Of a stretch of 64,000 nt of DNA, positions 1 through 11,324 are shown one piece after another (positions within the stretch are counted from its first letter, which is position 1; each line of letters opens with the position of its first letter). The position numbers and the translations under genes are program-made. Location: positions 434,001 through 498,000 of the forward strand of contig NW_025408686.1 in assembly GCF_020360975.1 (NCBI RefSeq), written 5' to 3'. The stretch is from Hirsutella rhossiliensis (taxonomy: Eukaryota > Ascomycota > Sordariomycetes > Hypocreales > Ophiocordycipitaceae). The notes beneath the pieces were generated by a model. The model had not been told where the DNA came from. It ran no database searches and worked only from the letters and a program-made list of their open reading frames with translations.

Positions 1-1563
1 TAAAAGGAAATCCTATTAAATTAGACTCTTATATCGATAAGAAGAAGAAAAAACCCTCTTCTCTATATATATCGGAAGTAGAAAAAATAGAAATCGATAA
101 TTAAACGGATAAAGAACCGGAAATCGATTTTTCTATTCCTCCTCCTACCCCTAAAGGTTATAAAAGCTCTAAAGAAAAAGTAAAGGTATATATCTCTTCG
201 AATATCTTTAAAAAGCCGAATTTAATAATAGGTAAATAGGACCTTTAAATTCCTCTCGAATTAAAGACTTTATATATAAGGTAAAAGAGAAGGAAATCCC
301 TTATAAAACCTTAGAGAATAGAAATTTCTATAATTTTATATATAATACTAGTGCTACTAGGTATATAGTATTAAAAAAGAAATTCCTTATTAATTTTTAA
401 ACTATCTCTACTAAGGTTAATTAGGGAAAGGCATCCTATATAGTTATTAAAGGCTATAGAGATCTTCTTTTTTAATTTCTAAATAATAAAAGGCTATTTA
501 TCTTAAGAAACTGCCTTTTTATACCCGAATTAAGGGTAAATATTATAAGCTAATCGTATTTTAAAAATACTTATATATTTATTAATAGCAAGGAGATTTT
601 CCTATTAAATAACTAGGCTAATATTATATCTAAAGGAAAATAGTAAGATAACCTTTATATCTTCTTTCTAGAAACCACTTTCTTTAAGAAGAAGATATTC
701 CTATATAATATTAATAATATAAGGAATAATATAAAGGACCTTAACTTTTATTTATAGTATTTAAGGCTAAGATATATAAGTCCTAAAGCCTTACTAGAAA
801 CCTTTAAAATATATAATAAAAATATAACTATCCTTATAAAGGATATTATAAAAATTAAAGAATATAAGGCTTATATTAAAGTAAAGGTAACTAATAAGAG
901 GAATAAATCCCTATTTAATAAAGTATATAATTACTTTAATAGAGTTACTATTAATATATAGGGCCCTATAAAGACCCTTACTTATAATAAATATATCTCC
1001 TTTATATCCTTTTTAATATAAGGATAAGATATTTAGAAATATCTTTAATAAAATCTAAGGTAGAAGCCCTAGATAAATTCTTAGAATATAAAGCCTTAGT
1101 TAAAAATAACCGGTATAATATTACTATAAAGGAAGTCTTTTTAGATAATATAAAAGAATTCCTATATAAAATAAAACCCTACTACTTAAGAAAGGGAATT
1201 AAATATTATACTAGCCCTCCTAGGACTCCTAAATTAAACGGAGTAATAAAGAGGATTAATAGGACTATTTTAAATAAAGTCCGGGCTATTTTATTTATAG
1301 TAAAACTACCTAAATATTTATAGGGAGAAGCTGTTTTAATAGTAGCCTATTTATATAATAGGACCCCTTACTCTTAAATAGGCTTCTAAACTCCTATAGA
1401 AATAAAGGATTATAAATCTCTAGCCTTAAAAGACTTAAAAAAAATTAAGACCTTTAAAAGTACTATTTATTATAAAAATAAAGACCTCTTAGATAAGCTA
1501 GAAATAAGAGCTTATAAGGGTATTATTATAGGCTATACTAAAAATGCTTATATAATATATAAC

Positions 1564-1637
1564 TGTCGCGTATACTATATGCGTCAATTAACGCTGTCGC
1601 TTGTATCTAACAGGCGGCCACATCTTTTTTCGTGATA
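1564..1637 (+). repeat. Left terminal direct repeat (LTR) of the TRIM
   Basis: This 74-bp repeat begins TGTCGCG and ends CGTGATA. The matching right repeat ends CGTGACA, so the left end has lost the canonical CA by a C-to-T change. It carries a run of T bases (1625-1630) and, after allowing for RIP-type changes, a near-palindrome around 1583-1596. Confidence 0.85.
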
Positions 1638-1650
1638 GTTATGAGCCCGG
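1638..1650 (+). other. Primer binding site of the TRIM (half initiator tRNA-Met type)
   Basis: The sequence GTTATGAGCCCGG abuts the left LTR. Its first 11 bases are the reverse complement of GGGCTCATAAC, the anticodon stem-loop of fungal initiator tRNA-Met. An internal tRNA fragment of this kind primes Drosophila copia and yeast Ty5. The RIP-damaged copia A copy 2 has the equivalent site next to its 5' LTR (38622-38636). Confidence 0.75.
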
Positions 1651-1651
1651 G

Positions 1652-1670
1652 CGGAGGGGTTACCCCTCCG
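1652..1670 (+). other. Perfect hairpin in the TRIM core
   Basis: CGGAGGGG is followed by a TTA loop and CCCCTCCG, an 8-bp perfect stem immediately downstream of the primer binding site. Such a structure could matter for packaging or priming; that role is inference. Confidence 0.6.
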
Positions 1671-1700
1671 GGAACTTCCCGGTGACTGCGCACGCACTTC

Positions 1701-1745
1701 TGGCTAGCCTGGCGCGCATTACCCGAAGGCCCGTGGTTCGAGTCC
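1701..1745 (+). promoter_or_regulatory. tRNA-like Pol III A/B box pair in the TRIM core
   Basis: GGTTCGAGTCC at 1735-1745 is an exact match to the B-box consensus (GGTTCGANTCC). TGGCTAGCCTGG at 1701-1712 fits the A box except for three positions, and starts 34 bp upstream, near the spacing in tRNA genes. A T run in the right terminal repeat (1923-1927) could end a Pol III transcript. The T stem does not pair well, so this is not a functional tRNA gene. A SINE-like promoter is plausible but unproven. Confidence 0.45.
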
Positions 1746-1850
1746 CGCCAGCGCAATTGAGCGCGGTTTCAGCATGGGGCCTGCCTATATAAAAATTCCC
1801 GCTGTGGTCTAGGATATCCAGGTATCCCGGGACGAATTGACCCGATATCC

Positions 1851-1861
1851 CTGAGGGGGTG
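1851..1861 (+). other. Polypurine tract of the TRIM
   Basis: A purine run GAGGGGG followed by TG sits directly against the right terminal repeat. The tract plus LTR start (GGGGGTG then TGTCGCG) matches the same junction in copia B (GGGGGTA then TATCGCG at about 7625-7637 and 42851-42863), allowing G-to-A RIP changes. Confidence 0.7.
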
Positions 1862-1934
1862 TGTCGCGTATACTATATGCGTTAATTGACGCTGTCGCTT
1901 GTATCTGATAGGCGGCCACATCTTTTTCGTGACA
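1862..1934 (+). repeat. Right terminal direct repeat (LTR) of the TRIM
   Basis: This 73-bp repeat begins TGTCGCG and ends CGTGACA, followed by the target duplication ATAAC. It is one T shorter than the left repeat in the T run, and differs otherwise by five RIP-type transitions. Confidence 0.85.
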
Positions 1935-4377
1935 ATAACTTTTCGAAAAGAAATATAATAATTTCTAGAGATATTATTATTCTAGAAAATAAATTTATAG
2001 AAAATTAAAAAGAAGAAGACCTTAAGGACTTTAACTTTAGTACCTTACCTTTTATAAATAAGGACCTAGATAATTATTTATAAAGGGAACCTATATATAA
2101 AGAAAGCAATAACTCTTCTTTAAAAGAAGAGAAAAATAACCTTTTATAGAGAAGGAAGATAACCCTCTTATAGAAAAGGAAGATAACCCTTTTATAAAAA
2201 AGGGAAATAATACTAAAAATCTATATTAATATACCTAAGAAGCTAAACGGATTTTATAAAGACTATATCGTATACCCCGAAATAAATACTATATTAAATA
2301 GTAAAAGTAAAGAGATTGTTCTATCTTTACTAGAAAATAAGGATCCTATAAAGCCTAAAACATTTAAATAGGCTATAAATAGCTTAGAAGCTATAGAATA
2401 GAAAAGAGCTATATTTCTAGAAATAAAAGAGCTCTTAAACTAAAATACCTAGGAATTAAAGCCTCTTCCTAGCGATAGGGAGGCCCTAGGAGGCCGTTAG
2501 GTCTATAAAATAAAGCGGGATAATAATAATAATGTTATTAAATATAAAGCCCGCTATATAGTATAAGGATTTAATTAGGTCTATAGCCTAGATTATTTAG
2601 AAACCTTTTCTACGATATTAAGACCTAAATCTATTAGAATACTACTAATAATAGCTATTTCTAATAATTATACTTTACTATAATATAATATATAAAATGC
2701 CTATATATATACCGAAATAGATATAGATATTTATATAAAAATCCTTATAAGCTATAAAGAGCTAATACTTAAAGACTAGTTTAATAAAAACTAATATAAG
2801 TATAATATTAGCTATTTATAGTTTCTAAAGCTATATAAAAAGAAAAGGCTAGTAGTAAAATTAAATAAAGTATTATACGGCCTTAAATAAAGCCTAAAGC
2901 TCTAGTATAACTATCTTAGCTCTATATTAGCTAAGATAGGATTTTCGGCCCTTCTTATAGATAAAGGGGTATTTATAAATACGTAATATAAAATTATAAT
3001 AGTAATCTATATAGATAACCTCTTAATAATAGGGCCTAATAGAGGTATAATAAATAGTCTACTTAAAAAAGTAGTAGATTATATAAAGGTTTAGCCTCTA
3101 AGCGAACTAAATAACTTCTTAGGAATATATAATTATAAACTAAAGTAGAAAGAAGATATTTATATCCTAGGAAAAATATACTTATAATAAAATATAAGAA
3201 TATAATAAAGAAGACTTAGGGACTTCTAATACGCCTACTATAGTAGGAGTAAAGCTTAAAAAGGCTACTATAACGCCTTCGTAAAAAGAAATCCTTATTT
3301 ACTAAAGGAAAATAAGGGCTCTATTATATCTAGCTATAATAAGTAGGCTAGACATTTTATATACTATTATTTCCTATACTAGATTAGCTTTTAAACTAAA
3401 TAATATATATTTTAAGGCGTTAAATACTATCTAGAAATATTTAAATAAATACCCTAACCTAAGGATAATATATTACTATAATATCCCTTATACTTATAAC
3501 TTTATAAAAGGTTACTTTAACGCTAGCTAGGCGTCTAACCTTATAGATAGAAAATCCGTTTCTAGATACTATTTCTATATTTATAAAAATATTATAAGTT
3601 AGGCTAGCTAGAAGTAAAAATCTATAGCCCTATTAACCTACGAAGCTAAATTTATTGCCCTTAGGGAGGCTAATAAAGAAGCTTTATATCTAAATCGGCT
3701 ATTTTATTCGATATATAATAGCTTATCTATTAGAATTCCTAATACTATACCTCCTATCTTAACGGATAATAAGGTAGCTATTAAATTAGCTAAAAATCCG
3801 GAATTTTATAAAAAGATAAAGTATATAGATACTCCTTACTTCTATACCTAAGAAAATATTAGGGAAAAGAAGATCCGGATTTTCTATATTAAATCCGAAG
3901 ATAATATTACTAATATATTTACTAAGGAACTAAAAAGAAAAATATTCTTTAAATTTTAAGAGCTTCTTTCCCTTAGGGAATTAAAAGAGCCTTAAAAAGA
4001 AAAGCTTATATCCCTTTAATAGAGGTTTTTTAGCTATCTTTTACTTTCTTAGCTTTTCCTCTATATATAACTAATAGGTTTTTCCTTTAAAAAGGTTTCT
4101 TATTAATAAAAAACAACTTATAAAAATAAGGTTTATTCCTTTTTAAAGGTTTCCTATAATAACTCTATAAAGCTTTTTCCTTATAAAGGTTTACCTAAAA
4201 AAAGGAGAAAAATTATAACTATAACTAGGATTTTTCTTACTAAGGTTTTTCCTAGAAAGGGTTTTAGGGCTTTCCCTTATATTCCTATTATATACCTTAT
4301 TCTTAATAAGGATAATTCTACTATAAAAGAAATAACTAGTAAAGAGTACTATTTACCTAGTACTCTTTAAGAGAGGC

Positions 4378-5072
4378 TATAAGAATATACCCTTATATTC
4401 CTATTTTACTATTATAAAGAAATAATAAGTATAGGGAGGCTCTATAAAATAATCTAGTAAAAAGAGGCCCTATAATATAGTCTAAGGGAATAACCTTTAA
4501 AGATAAAGACCTCTACTAAATATCTATACCTTCCTTTAAGAAAAGCGGGTAAAGATAAGCCTATCCTAATAAAGAAAAATATATATAAAATATATAAGTT
4601 AATTATAAGTAGAGCGGATACCCTATTACCTATTTTAGCTTAGCGGTTTTAAAGATATCCGCGATATAAGAATAGGTAAGGCATAGAATATTCTAGTTAA
4701 ATCTACTACTTATACTAGAACCTATAGTCTTACGTTAACTATTACATTATAATTAGACTACCTACTAAGTTAGGAAGATATACTATAGATAGAGCTTTCT
4801 AAGTACTATAGAATATACTAGAAAGCTAACTAATTAGTCTTTAATAAGTAAGCAATAGTTTATAAAAGATAAAGGATTTCCCTAGGAGTAGTAGATAGAA
4901 TAAGTAAGTTTATAAGTATCTTTTATAACGTTATTCTCTTAATATATTATTTAGCCCCTTATATACTCGTTTTAAACTCTAAATAAAATCCTACCCTATA
5001 CTCCTTCGACCGATCTTTCCGCTTATATTATTAATTACCTAATACTATACTTATTACTTATACCTTCTTATA
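4378..5072 (+). repeat. 3' LTR of copia A copy 1
   Basis: About 695 bp, starting TATAAGAA and ending TTCTTATA, terminal inverted repeats that read as RIP-altered TG...CA ends. A purine-rich AAGAGAGG lies just before it. It matches, in inverse orientation, the two LTRs of copy 2 (33020-33716 and 38637-39332). Confidence 0.85.
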
Positions 5073-6892
5073 AGGGCTTAATATAGTTACTAAAGAAAAC
5101 TAACTTCTCTTTTATTTTAATTGTTTTTCTAACTTTTATTTAATACCTATAAAAGATAATTCCTATAAAGTATTTATAGTAGGCCGGCTTATTAATCTTC
5201 TATAAGTAAGGAAGGTATATAAAAGAGACCTCTTAGACCTATTAGTAAATTAAAAGTAGCTAGAAAATTACCTCTTAAGAAACTAGCTTTTCTAGGCCTA
5301 GAAAGACTACCTAGCTTTATATAAAAAGATAGGGTCTTATAAAGAGGTCCTTAAGGAATAGGTAAGAGGAAAATAAGTCCTTAGCTATAAGTAGGTCTTT
5401 ATCTATAAGACTAATAAATATAGCTTCCTTTAAAAGTATATAGCTTAGCTAGTTATTTATAAGAATTAGTAAGAAAAAAGGGATCTACTTACTAAGGTAA
5501 CTACCTTAATAAGAATATCTTTTTAAACCCTTATAGCTATAGTAGTAGGATTTAACCTTAAACTTAATTAAATAAATATAGTTAATGCTTTTATTAACTA
5601 CCTTTTTAAGGAAAAAGAAGTTATTTATATATGCCTTTTACTAAGCTTTTAATAGCTAGGAAAGGTTTTATAGCTTAGGAAAGCTCTATATAGACTATAA
5701 AGATTACCCTTTCTTTAATAATAGTATTTAATAGGTTCCCTTAAAGCCCTAAGCTTTAAGAAAGTCCCTTAGAAACCGTATATAATATAAAAAGGTAGAA
5801 TTATAGTCTTCTTTTATATTAAAGATATTATCTAAGCCTACCTAAAAGAGGAAGAAGTAATTACTAAGGAGGCTTTAAAAGGCTTATAATAAAGGTATAA
5901 GATAACTAAGCTAAGGGACTTAAAGTAGTTCTTATAAATATAAATCCTATAAAATAGGTCCTAATAAACTATCTAGCTTATATAAGACGCCTATATTAAT
6001 AAGGTCGCTTATAAATTCCTCCTTATTTCCCTTAATAAGAAGCTTCCTTTTATACTTATATTAAATAAAGAGCTTTTACTTAATCCGTCCTTTTAAGCTA
6101 AGGAGTAAGAAAAATACTAATATTAATAAAAGGTAAGCTCCCTACTTTTTTTAGCTATTTTTACTAGACCGGATATCTCTTTTATAGTCTCTTAGCTAGC
6201 TAAGTATAACTAGAATCCTAGCCTTAAGTACTAAGAAGTAATAAACTAAGCTTTCCTTTATCTCTATTTTATAAGATTATATAGTTTATACCTAGGAGGG
6301 TAAGGAAGGAAAATAGCTACCGAAATCTTTCTTTATTTAAGTAATTTATCTTTTATAAGTAATTCCTTAGATAGAAAGAGCTTATAAATATATATTATAT
6401 CTCTTTTAAAGGAACTATTACTTAAAGAGCTTTAAAGTAAGCTATTATTATAACTTTAAGTATAGAGGTAGAGCTACTAGCTCTTTTAAAAGCGTTAAAA
6501 AACGATTTTCCTTAGCTAGCTACTAATATCTTTATAACTATAAATTCTATCTTTATTAGCTATAAAATATAATAATATATAGGCTATATAGATTCTTATA
6601 AAGGAAAATAGTAAGCTATTAACTTAGCTATAGTATATTAATATCTATTAGTATTAGTTATACTAAGAGGTTTAAAGGGGACTTATTTCTATTTATTAGG
6701 TTTTAATAGTAATAATAAAAGCTAACGGTCTTATAAAGCCCTTACTATAGTAAAAGCTAGCTATCTTTTTATAGTAAATTAAGCTAAAAGACGTTTAAGA
6801 AAAGCTATCTTTAAAAGCCTACCTTAAGAGTATATAAGAGGAGCTAATAGTATATATAAGGAAGGAGACATCTATAGCTAAAGAAAGGAACT

Positions 6893-7377
6893 TCTTATAA
6901 AAAGAGATATAAGAAGTATATATAAAATATATAAAGGTAAAAGTAAAAGTAAGGGGACGGATAGGTAAGGCAGAGATATTTAAATCTTATAGGGGTAGTA
7001 ATTAAGGTAAGGGAGTAATTATTATATTGCCTTAATTCTTATTCTTTCCTTTATCTAACGCCCCTTTTTATACCTATCTAGCATCTTAATTAATAAAGAA
7101 GATCCTACTTAAAGAAGCTACTAATATCCTTTTAACTACTAAGCTTTTTATTAGTTTTCCCCTCCTTTTTAGCCGTTACTAGTATATCTGTCTTATCTCT
7201 CGCTACCTTTATAGGAAGCTATCGCTACTTATGCTTCCCCTTATACCCCTACCCTCCTTTCTATACCTCTTTTTAGCTCCTTCTTCCTTCTTTTATACCG
7301 GGTGTTTTTAGCTTCCTTAGTCCCTCTTACTAAGGGATATCTCTAAGAACTACGAAATTAGGCTACGCTTCGCGATA
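6893..7377 (-). repeat. Inverted solo LTR of copia family B
   Basis: This stretch is the inverse complement of the family B LTR at 7631-8107, from the outer TTCTTATA to the inner CGCGATA. It is bracketed by GAACT at 6888-6892 and 7378-7382, which fits a 5-bp target duplication. Copy 2 has no such insert. The pair forms an inverted repeat with arms of about 480 bp and a 250-bp spacer. Confidence 0.65.
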
Positions 7378-7630
7378 GAACTAGGACTTATCTTAAAGGA
7401 AGGCCTCTAGCTTAATAAGGACTTATTCTTCTTAAAAAGGGAAGTCCTTATTTCTTATAGGACTTAATTCCTTCTTAGGCCCCTTTTCTTAAAGTAGGTC
7501 TAAAAGAGCCTAGGGCTAAAACCTAGATTTCTTAAGTAAGGAATAAGTATAAACTAAGACCTCTTCTATACGCTTACCGGCCTAATTATTTAGCTCTACC
7601 CTTAAAGGGTAGGCTATAGCTAAGGGGGTA

Positions 7631-8107
7631 TATCGCGAAGTATAGCCTTATTTATATTCTTAGAGATATCCCTTAATAAGAGGGACCTAGGAAGCTAAAA
7701 AAAACCGGTTTAAAAGAAAGAGCTAAAAGAGGTATAAAGAAGAGGATAGGGGTATAAGGGGAAGTAAAAGTAATAGTAGATTTCTATAAAGGTAGTAAGA
7801 AATAAAACGGATATACTAAGAAAGGCTAGAATAAAGGGGAAAAAATTATAAAAGGCTTAGTAGTTAAAAGGATATTAATAGCTTCTTTAAATAGGATCTT
7901 CTTTATTAATTAAAATATTAAATAGGTATAAAAAAGGGCGTTAGATAAAGGAAAGAACGATAATTAAGGAAATATAATAATTACTCCCTTACTATAATTA
8001 CTACCCTTATAAGAATTAAATATCTTTACCCTACTTATTAAACCCCTTACTTTTAATTTTACTTTTATATATTTTATATATACTTATTATATCTCTCTTT
8101 ATAAGAA
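7631..8107 (+). repeat. 3' LTR of copia B copy 1
   Basis: About 477 bp, starting TATCGCGAAG after a polypurine tract and ending near ATAAGAA. It aligns with 42857-43334. The exact 3' end is uncertain, because the ending is not a canonical CA. Confidence 0.65.
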
Positions 8108-10240
8108 TTCCTTCCTTATATATCTTAAAAGCTTCCCTAGATCGCTAGGAATAATAAGTAATCCTATTACTTAAGAGCGCTAGAGCGCTAGAGCGATCTT
8201 ACGATTATAGCTATAAAGCGTTAAAGCGCTTAAGTAACTAGTCGCTTTAAACTTAATAAGCTTATTTATCTATTTAATATTCCTTACTCCCTATATTACT
8301 TATCCTTATAATATATACTAGTCCTCCGCGGTTTACTAGACTATAGTTATAATATAGGCCCGACTTAAAAGGTCGGATCTATTATCTTTATAGTCCCTTT
8401 AAAGGCTATAAAGGCTAAATACTAAAAAAGTAGCTTTTATATAATAGGTTTATAGCTTTTAGTCTAAGGTTATAAGGAATATACTATATATATATAGTAC
8501 TATAGGTGCCTTTCCTTTAGCTATAACTACTAGACCTATTAATAGCTTATTAAGTATACCTTTTACTTAGAAAAGGACTTAACGTAGGATTATAGCTGCC
8601 TTAGCTATAAGGCTAGCTAAAGCTACTCTTACTTTAAGGTCTAATACTATAACTATAAGGGAGAGTACTAATATAATAAAGAAGGATATTATTAGGGTTA
8701 TATACTAAGGTATATACCTAGCTATATAATATCTAGCTTATATATCCCCTTTACCCCTTTTAGCTAGCTATATAAAGGGTATTTCCCCCTTTTCTTTTAG
8801 CTAGTATTAATTAACTACCTTATCCCTCTTATATTTATTATAGTTACTAGTATAATAAGTATTAATTACGAAGAGAGTAGTTCTTATTAATTTCTAAATT
8901 AGGTTTTAAAAGCTACTTTATAAGTAGAATAATTAGTTAATTATTAGGTAGTTCCTATTAATAAATAGTAAGTAAGAGCGCTTATACTATATAAGGTAGA
9001 TCGTATAATAAAGTAACTAAATAATTACTACTAATATATATAATTATAAGGGTTACTACTAGTAATATAGCTATACCGCTACTAGTTAAAAAAAGGGTCT
9101 TTTTAATAGTTCTATTAAAAATAAAGAATATCTATAAAGGTAGGAATTACTATTAATTTAATATACTAAGGGTTAGATATAAAGAGTATAAAAGGGATAA
9201 TTTATATTAAAGAGGACTATTATAAGCGCTATTCTTATATATAGCGCTTTAGAGGTTTAAGCTATTTATAATCTATAGTCCTTAGCGGTAGCTATAGCCT
9301 TCTCCTCTTTATAGCTAATTTAAGTAGTATAGGGCTAGTCCCTATAGCGCTTTTTATATATAGACTAAAGTCTAAGCTAAGCTTATATATAAGTAGCCTC
9401 TATACCTATATAAGCTAGGCCTATACTTTTCTTTCTTTTCCCTTTTATAGATTATTAACCTTCTTTTTATAGACTATACTTAATCCTATACTTTTATATA
9501 CTCTATAATAAAGCCTAATATTTAATAGCTATATATTAGTTTATAGCCTACTAGGACCTATACTAAGTTATAAGACTAATAATAATATTAAAAGTTAGGA
9601 GGTATTATTATAGAGTAGACCTAAGAGGGTATAGGCTATAGTCGCGCTACTACCCCCCTTTACTACGTATAACGTATTATACGTATATAATAAAAAGTAA
9701 TAAAATTTACTAAGCTGCCCGGCTTATTAATTAACTATTCTTATTAACTATATACTTATTAACTATCTAGGCAACGCCTAAACTCTTATAGGTATAGTAT
9801 ATATACTTAAAAGAAAAAGGTTAGTAAGATTACTTATATATATAGAGGCTACTTAGAGACTATAAAACTATATTTATAAGGGTAATAAACTCTTACTTCC
9901 TAGTAAAATAAAATAATATACTTTTTACTTTATCTTATAGCGCTTAAAGAATAGTTTTTAATTATATATAGACCGTGCTATCTACTAAACTTAAAGGAGC
10001 TTAACTAGTAGCTCGGTAGTTTAGATTAAATATAAGTATCGTATACTATAGAACTTTATAAAATGTTTATAGTAGGGAAACTTACTAAATATATAGGTTT
10101 AATAAACATTCTAGCTAGATGCTATGCCCCCGCCGATCCCGATTACTAAGACCTAGCTAATTTAATAATTTTCTACGGTATAAGCTACCTAGTATATTGC
10201 CTCGTATTTACTATACCTCCCTCCTTTTTAGAAGTCTTTA
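8108..10240. other. RIP-degraded AT-rich tract, unassigned
   Basis: CpA and TpG are nearly absent and TpA is very frequent, as in the flanking retrotransposons. I found no recognisable transposase, RT or LTR, and no second copy within the window. The short motif GAGCGCTA recurs near 8175-8195. It is probably a heavily decayed repeat. Confidence 0.6.
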
Positions 10241-11324
10241 CGGAGTAGACAGAGCCGGGCCTAGATTCTCTAGGTATCTCCTCTTTTAATTAGTCAATAT
10301 GCGCTTTAGTTATTCATAAGAAGTCCTACGTATTCTACTCGCGCGGGGGATGAATTCCTGAATGTTGAGGGCAGCCCCTGATTGGTTCAGCCTGGCTTAG
10401 TCAGTCTGAGCGGCACGAGCCTTAAGGGCTCGTGCCCGTAATCATCATATTCCTCATCTGCCTCTTTTCACTAAAGAAGAAGGACTCCTCCCTAAGGTGA
10501 CCCCTCCCCTGCTGGTTCGGGCGCCTAAGTACGCTTTTCCGTAGTTAAAGCTCTTTATAAAATCTCTGAAGATTTACTATGCTCGCTCAGTCCTCGGAGC
10601 CTAAAGTGTCAAGCAGCCGGTGCTATACATAGTAGTAGCTAGTAACGTTTAGGTACTTATACTTTAGTGAGTTAGGCCGCCAAGGGGCAAATGTAATACT
10701 CTAGATAAAACAAAAGCCCCCTTAATCTGTCAGTCTCATGACGTTGGCGCCAGCAGCTGTGTACTTGCCACATGCTTCGAACATCCTGCTTAGTTTAAAG
10801 CAGGAGTGTTGAGGACCGCAGCAGTAGCAGTCCTGGTAGCAACGACGGGCAGGCACAGACACAGGCTCAACTAAGCTTTTGCTCCGTATGGACCTTTTAA
10901 ACTAAGAGTTCGTCCCTAGGCCGAAAATCGACGCTATCCGTGATAGCGACCGGGGTCCTATAACTCCTGAGGTTGTGCCAATATTACTCGCTTTGTAAGT
11001 GATCTTACAACTCTAATACTTGTTCTGTCGGCAAAGCCTTGTTTTAACGGGGCCTCACCCTATGTTCCATCATTGCAGGTATGACAAACTGCAAGGAAAT
11101 GAAGGCACATTACCGAGTGGCTTTGGGAGGAGCCATTCCGAAATACTGCTACGTACTATACATGCGTGCTCCACACACGCAGTTGTCCGCAATCAATTAC
11201 CGGTAAAGCCCGTTCTCGGGCCTCGGCCTTGGCATACATCCACGATCCATACATCAAAACTCTTGCCCCTCAATCTCTCCTTCAACTTGCATCGCCGCGG
11301 CCCGGCACTCGGGCCTGCTCTGCC
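10241..11324. other. Left edge of the gene island; no gene seen
   Basis: Base composition changes from AT-rich to balanced near 10240-10330, and CpA/TpG reappear. No convincing coding frame is present. The last few hundred bases should contain the promoter and leader of the downstream GT90 gene. Confidence 0.6.

Larger units (their letters stand above)
1564..1934 (+). mobile_element. 371-bp TRIM-like miniature LTR element nested in copia A
   Basis: A short GC-rich insert interrupts copia A. It starts TGTC and ends GACA, has 74- and 73-bp terminal direct repeats, and is flanked by 5-bp duplications ATAAC (1559-1563 and 1935-1939). The other copy of copia A carries a single ATAAC at this position (GTTAT on the + strand at 36235-36239), so the ends are proven by a paralogous empty site. 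Directly after the left repeat lies GTTATGAGCCCGG, matching the anticodon arm of initiator tRNA-Met. Directly before the right repeat lies a purine tract (GAGGGGG). LTRs, primer site, purine tract and 5-bp target duplication together define a terminal-repeat retrotransposon in miniature. It has no coding capacity; the 63-codon frame inside it is not credible as a protein. The repeats differ by five substitutions, all CpA/TpG to TpA, plus one T-run length change. Confidence 0.85.
1..5072 (+). mobile_element. Ty1/copia retrotransposon, family A copy 1 (5' end outside window), RIP-inactivated
   Basis: This is the internal part and 3' LTR of a copia element read on the + strand. Recognisable degraded motifs occur in copia order. 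An integrase C-terminal stretch NGV-x-KR-x-NRT lies near 1235-1275. RT motifs follow: YGLK-stop-S at about 2874-2894 (normally YGLKQS) and YIDN at about 3009-3021 (normally YVDD). An RNase H end reading EDNITNIFTKEL lies near 3900-3935. Stops sit where Gln or Trp is expected, as RIP would produce. The element matches the inverse complement of the second copy at 33020-39332 over its whole visible length. It is inserted in copia B: the B sequence resumes at AGGGC (5073), and the same AGGGC is uninterrupted in B copy 2 at 40785-40789. Its 5' half lies before base 1. Confidence 0.9.
5073..8107 (+). mobile_element. Ty1/copia retrotransposon, family B copy 1 (3' part), RIP-inactivated
   Basis: This is the RT, RNase H and 3' LTR portion of a second copia family. 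It is co-linear with copy 2 at 40785-43334, including the LYGL motif upstream of the RT active site and the YIKD remnant (normally YVDD) near 5811-5830. Stops replace Gln and Trp codons throughout. The left end is where copia A copy 1 is inserted. Unlike copy 2, it carries an inverted solo LTR of its own family between the end of RNase H and its 3' LTR. The genuine 3' LTR is about 7631-8107, preceded by a GGGGG polypurine tract. Confidence 0.8.

Noticed and set aside
1690..1760. Possible tRNA gene
   Set aside because: The B box is exact, but the T stem has only two good pairs and the anticodon arm is too short for a tRNA.
1601..1792. 63-codon open frame inside the miniature element
   Set aside because: It starts within the LTR, has no protein-like features, and the region is better explained by LTR, primer site and hairpin.
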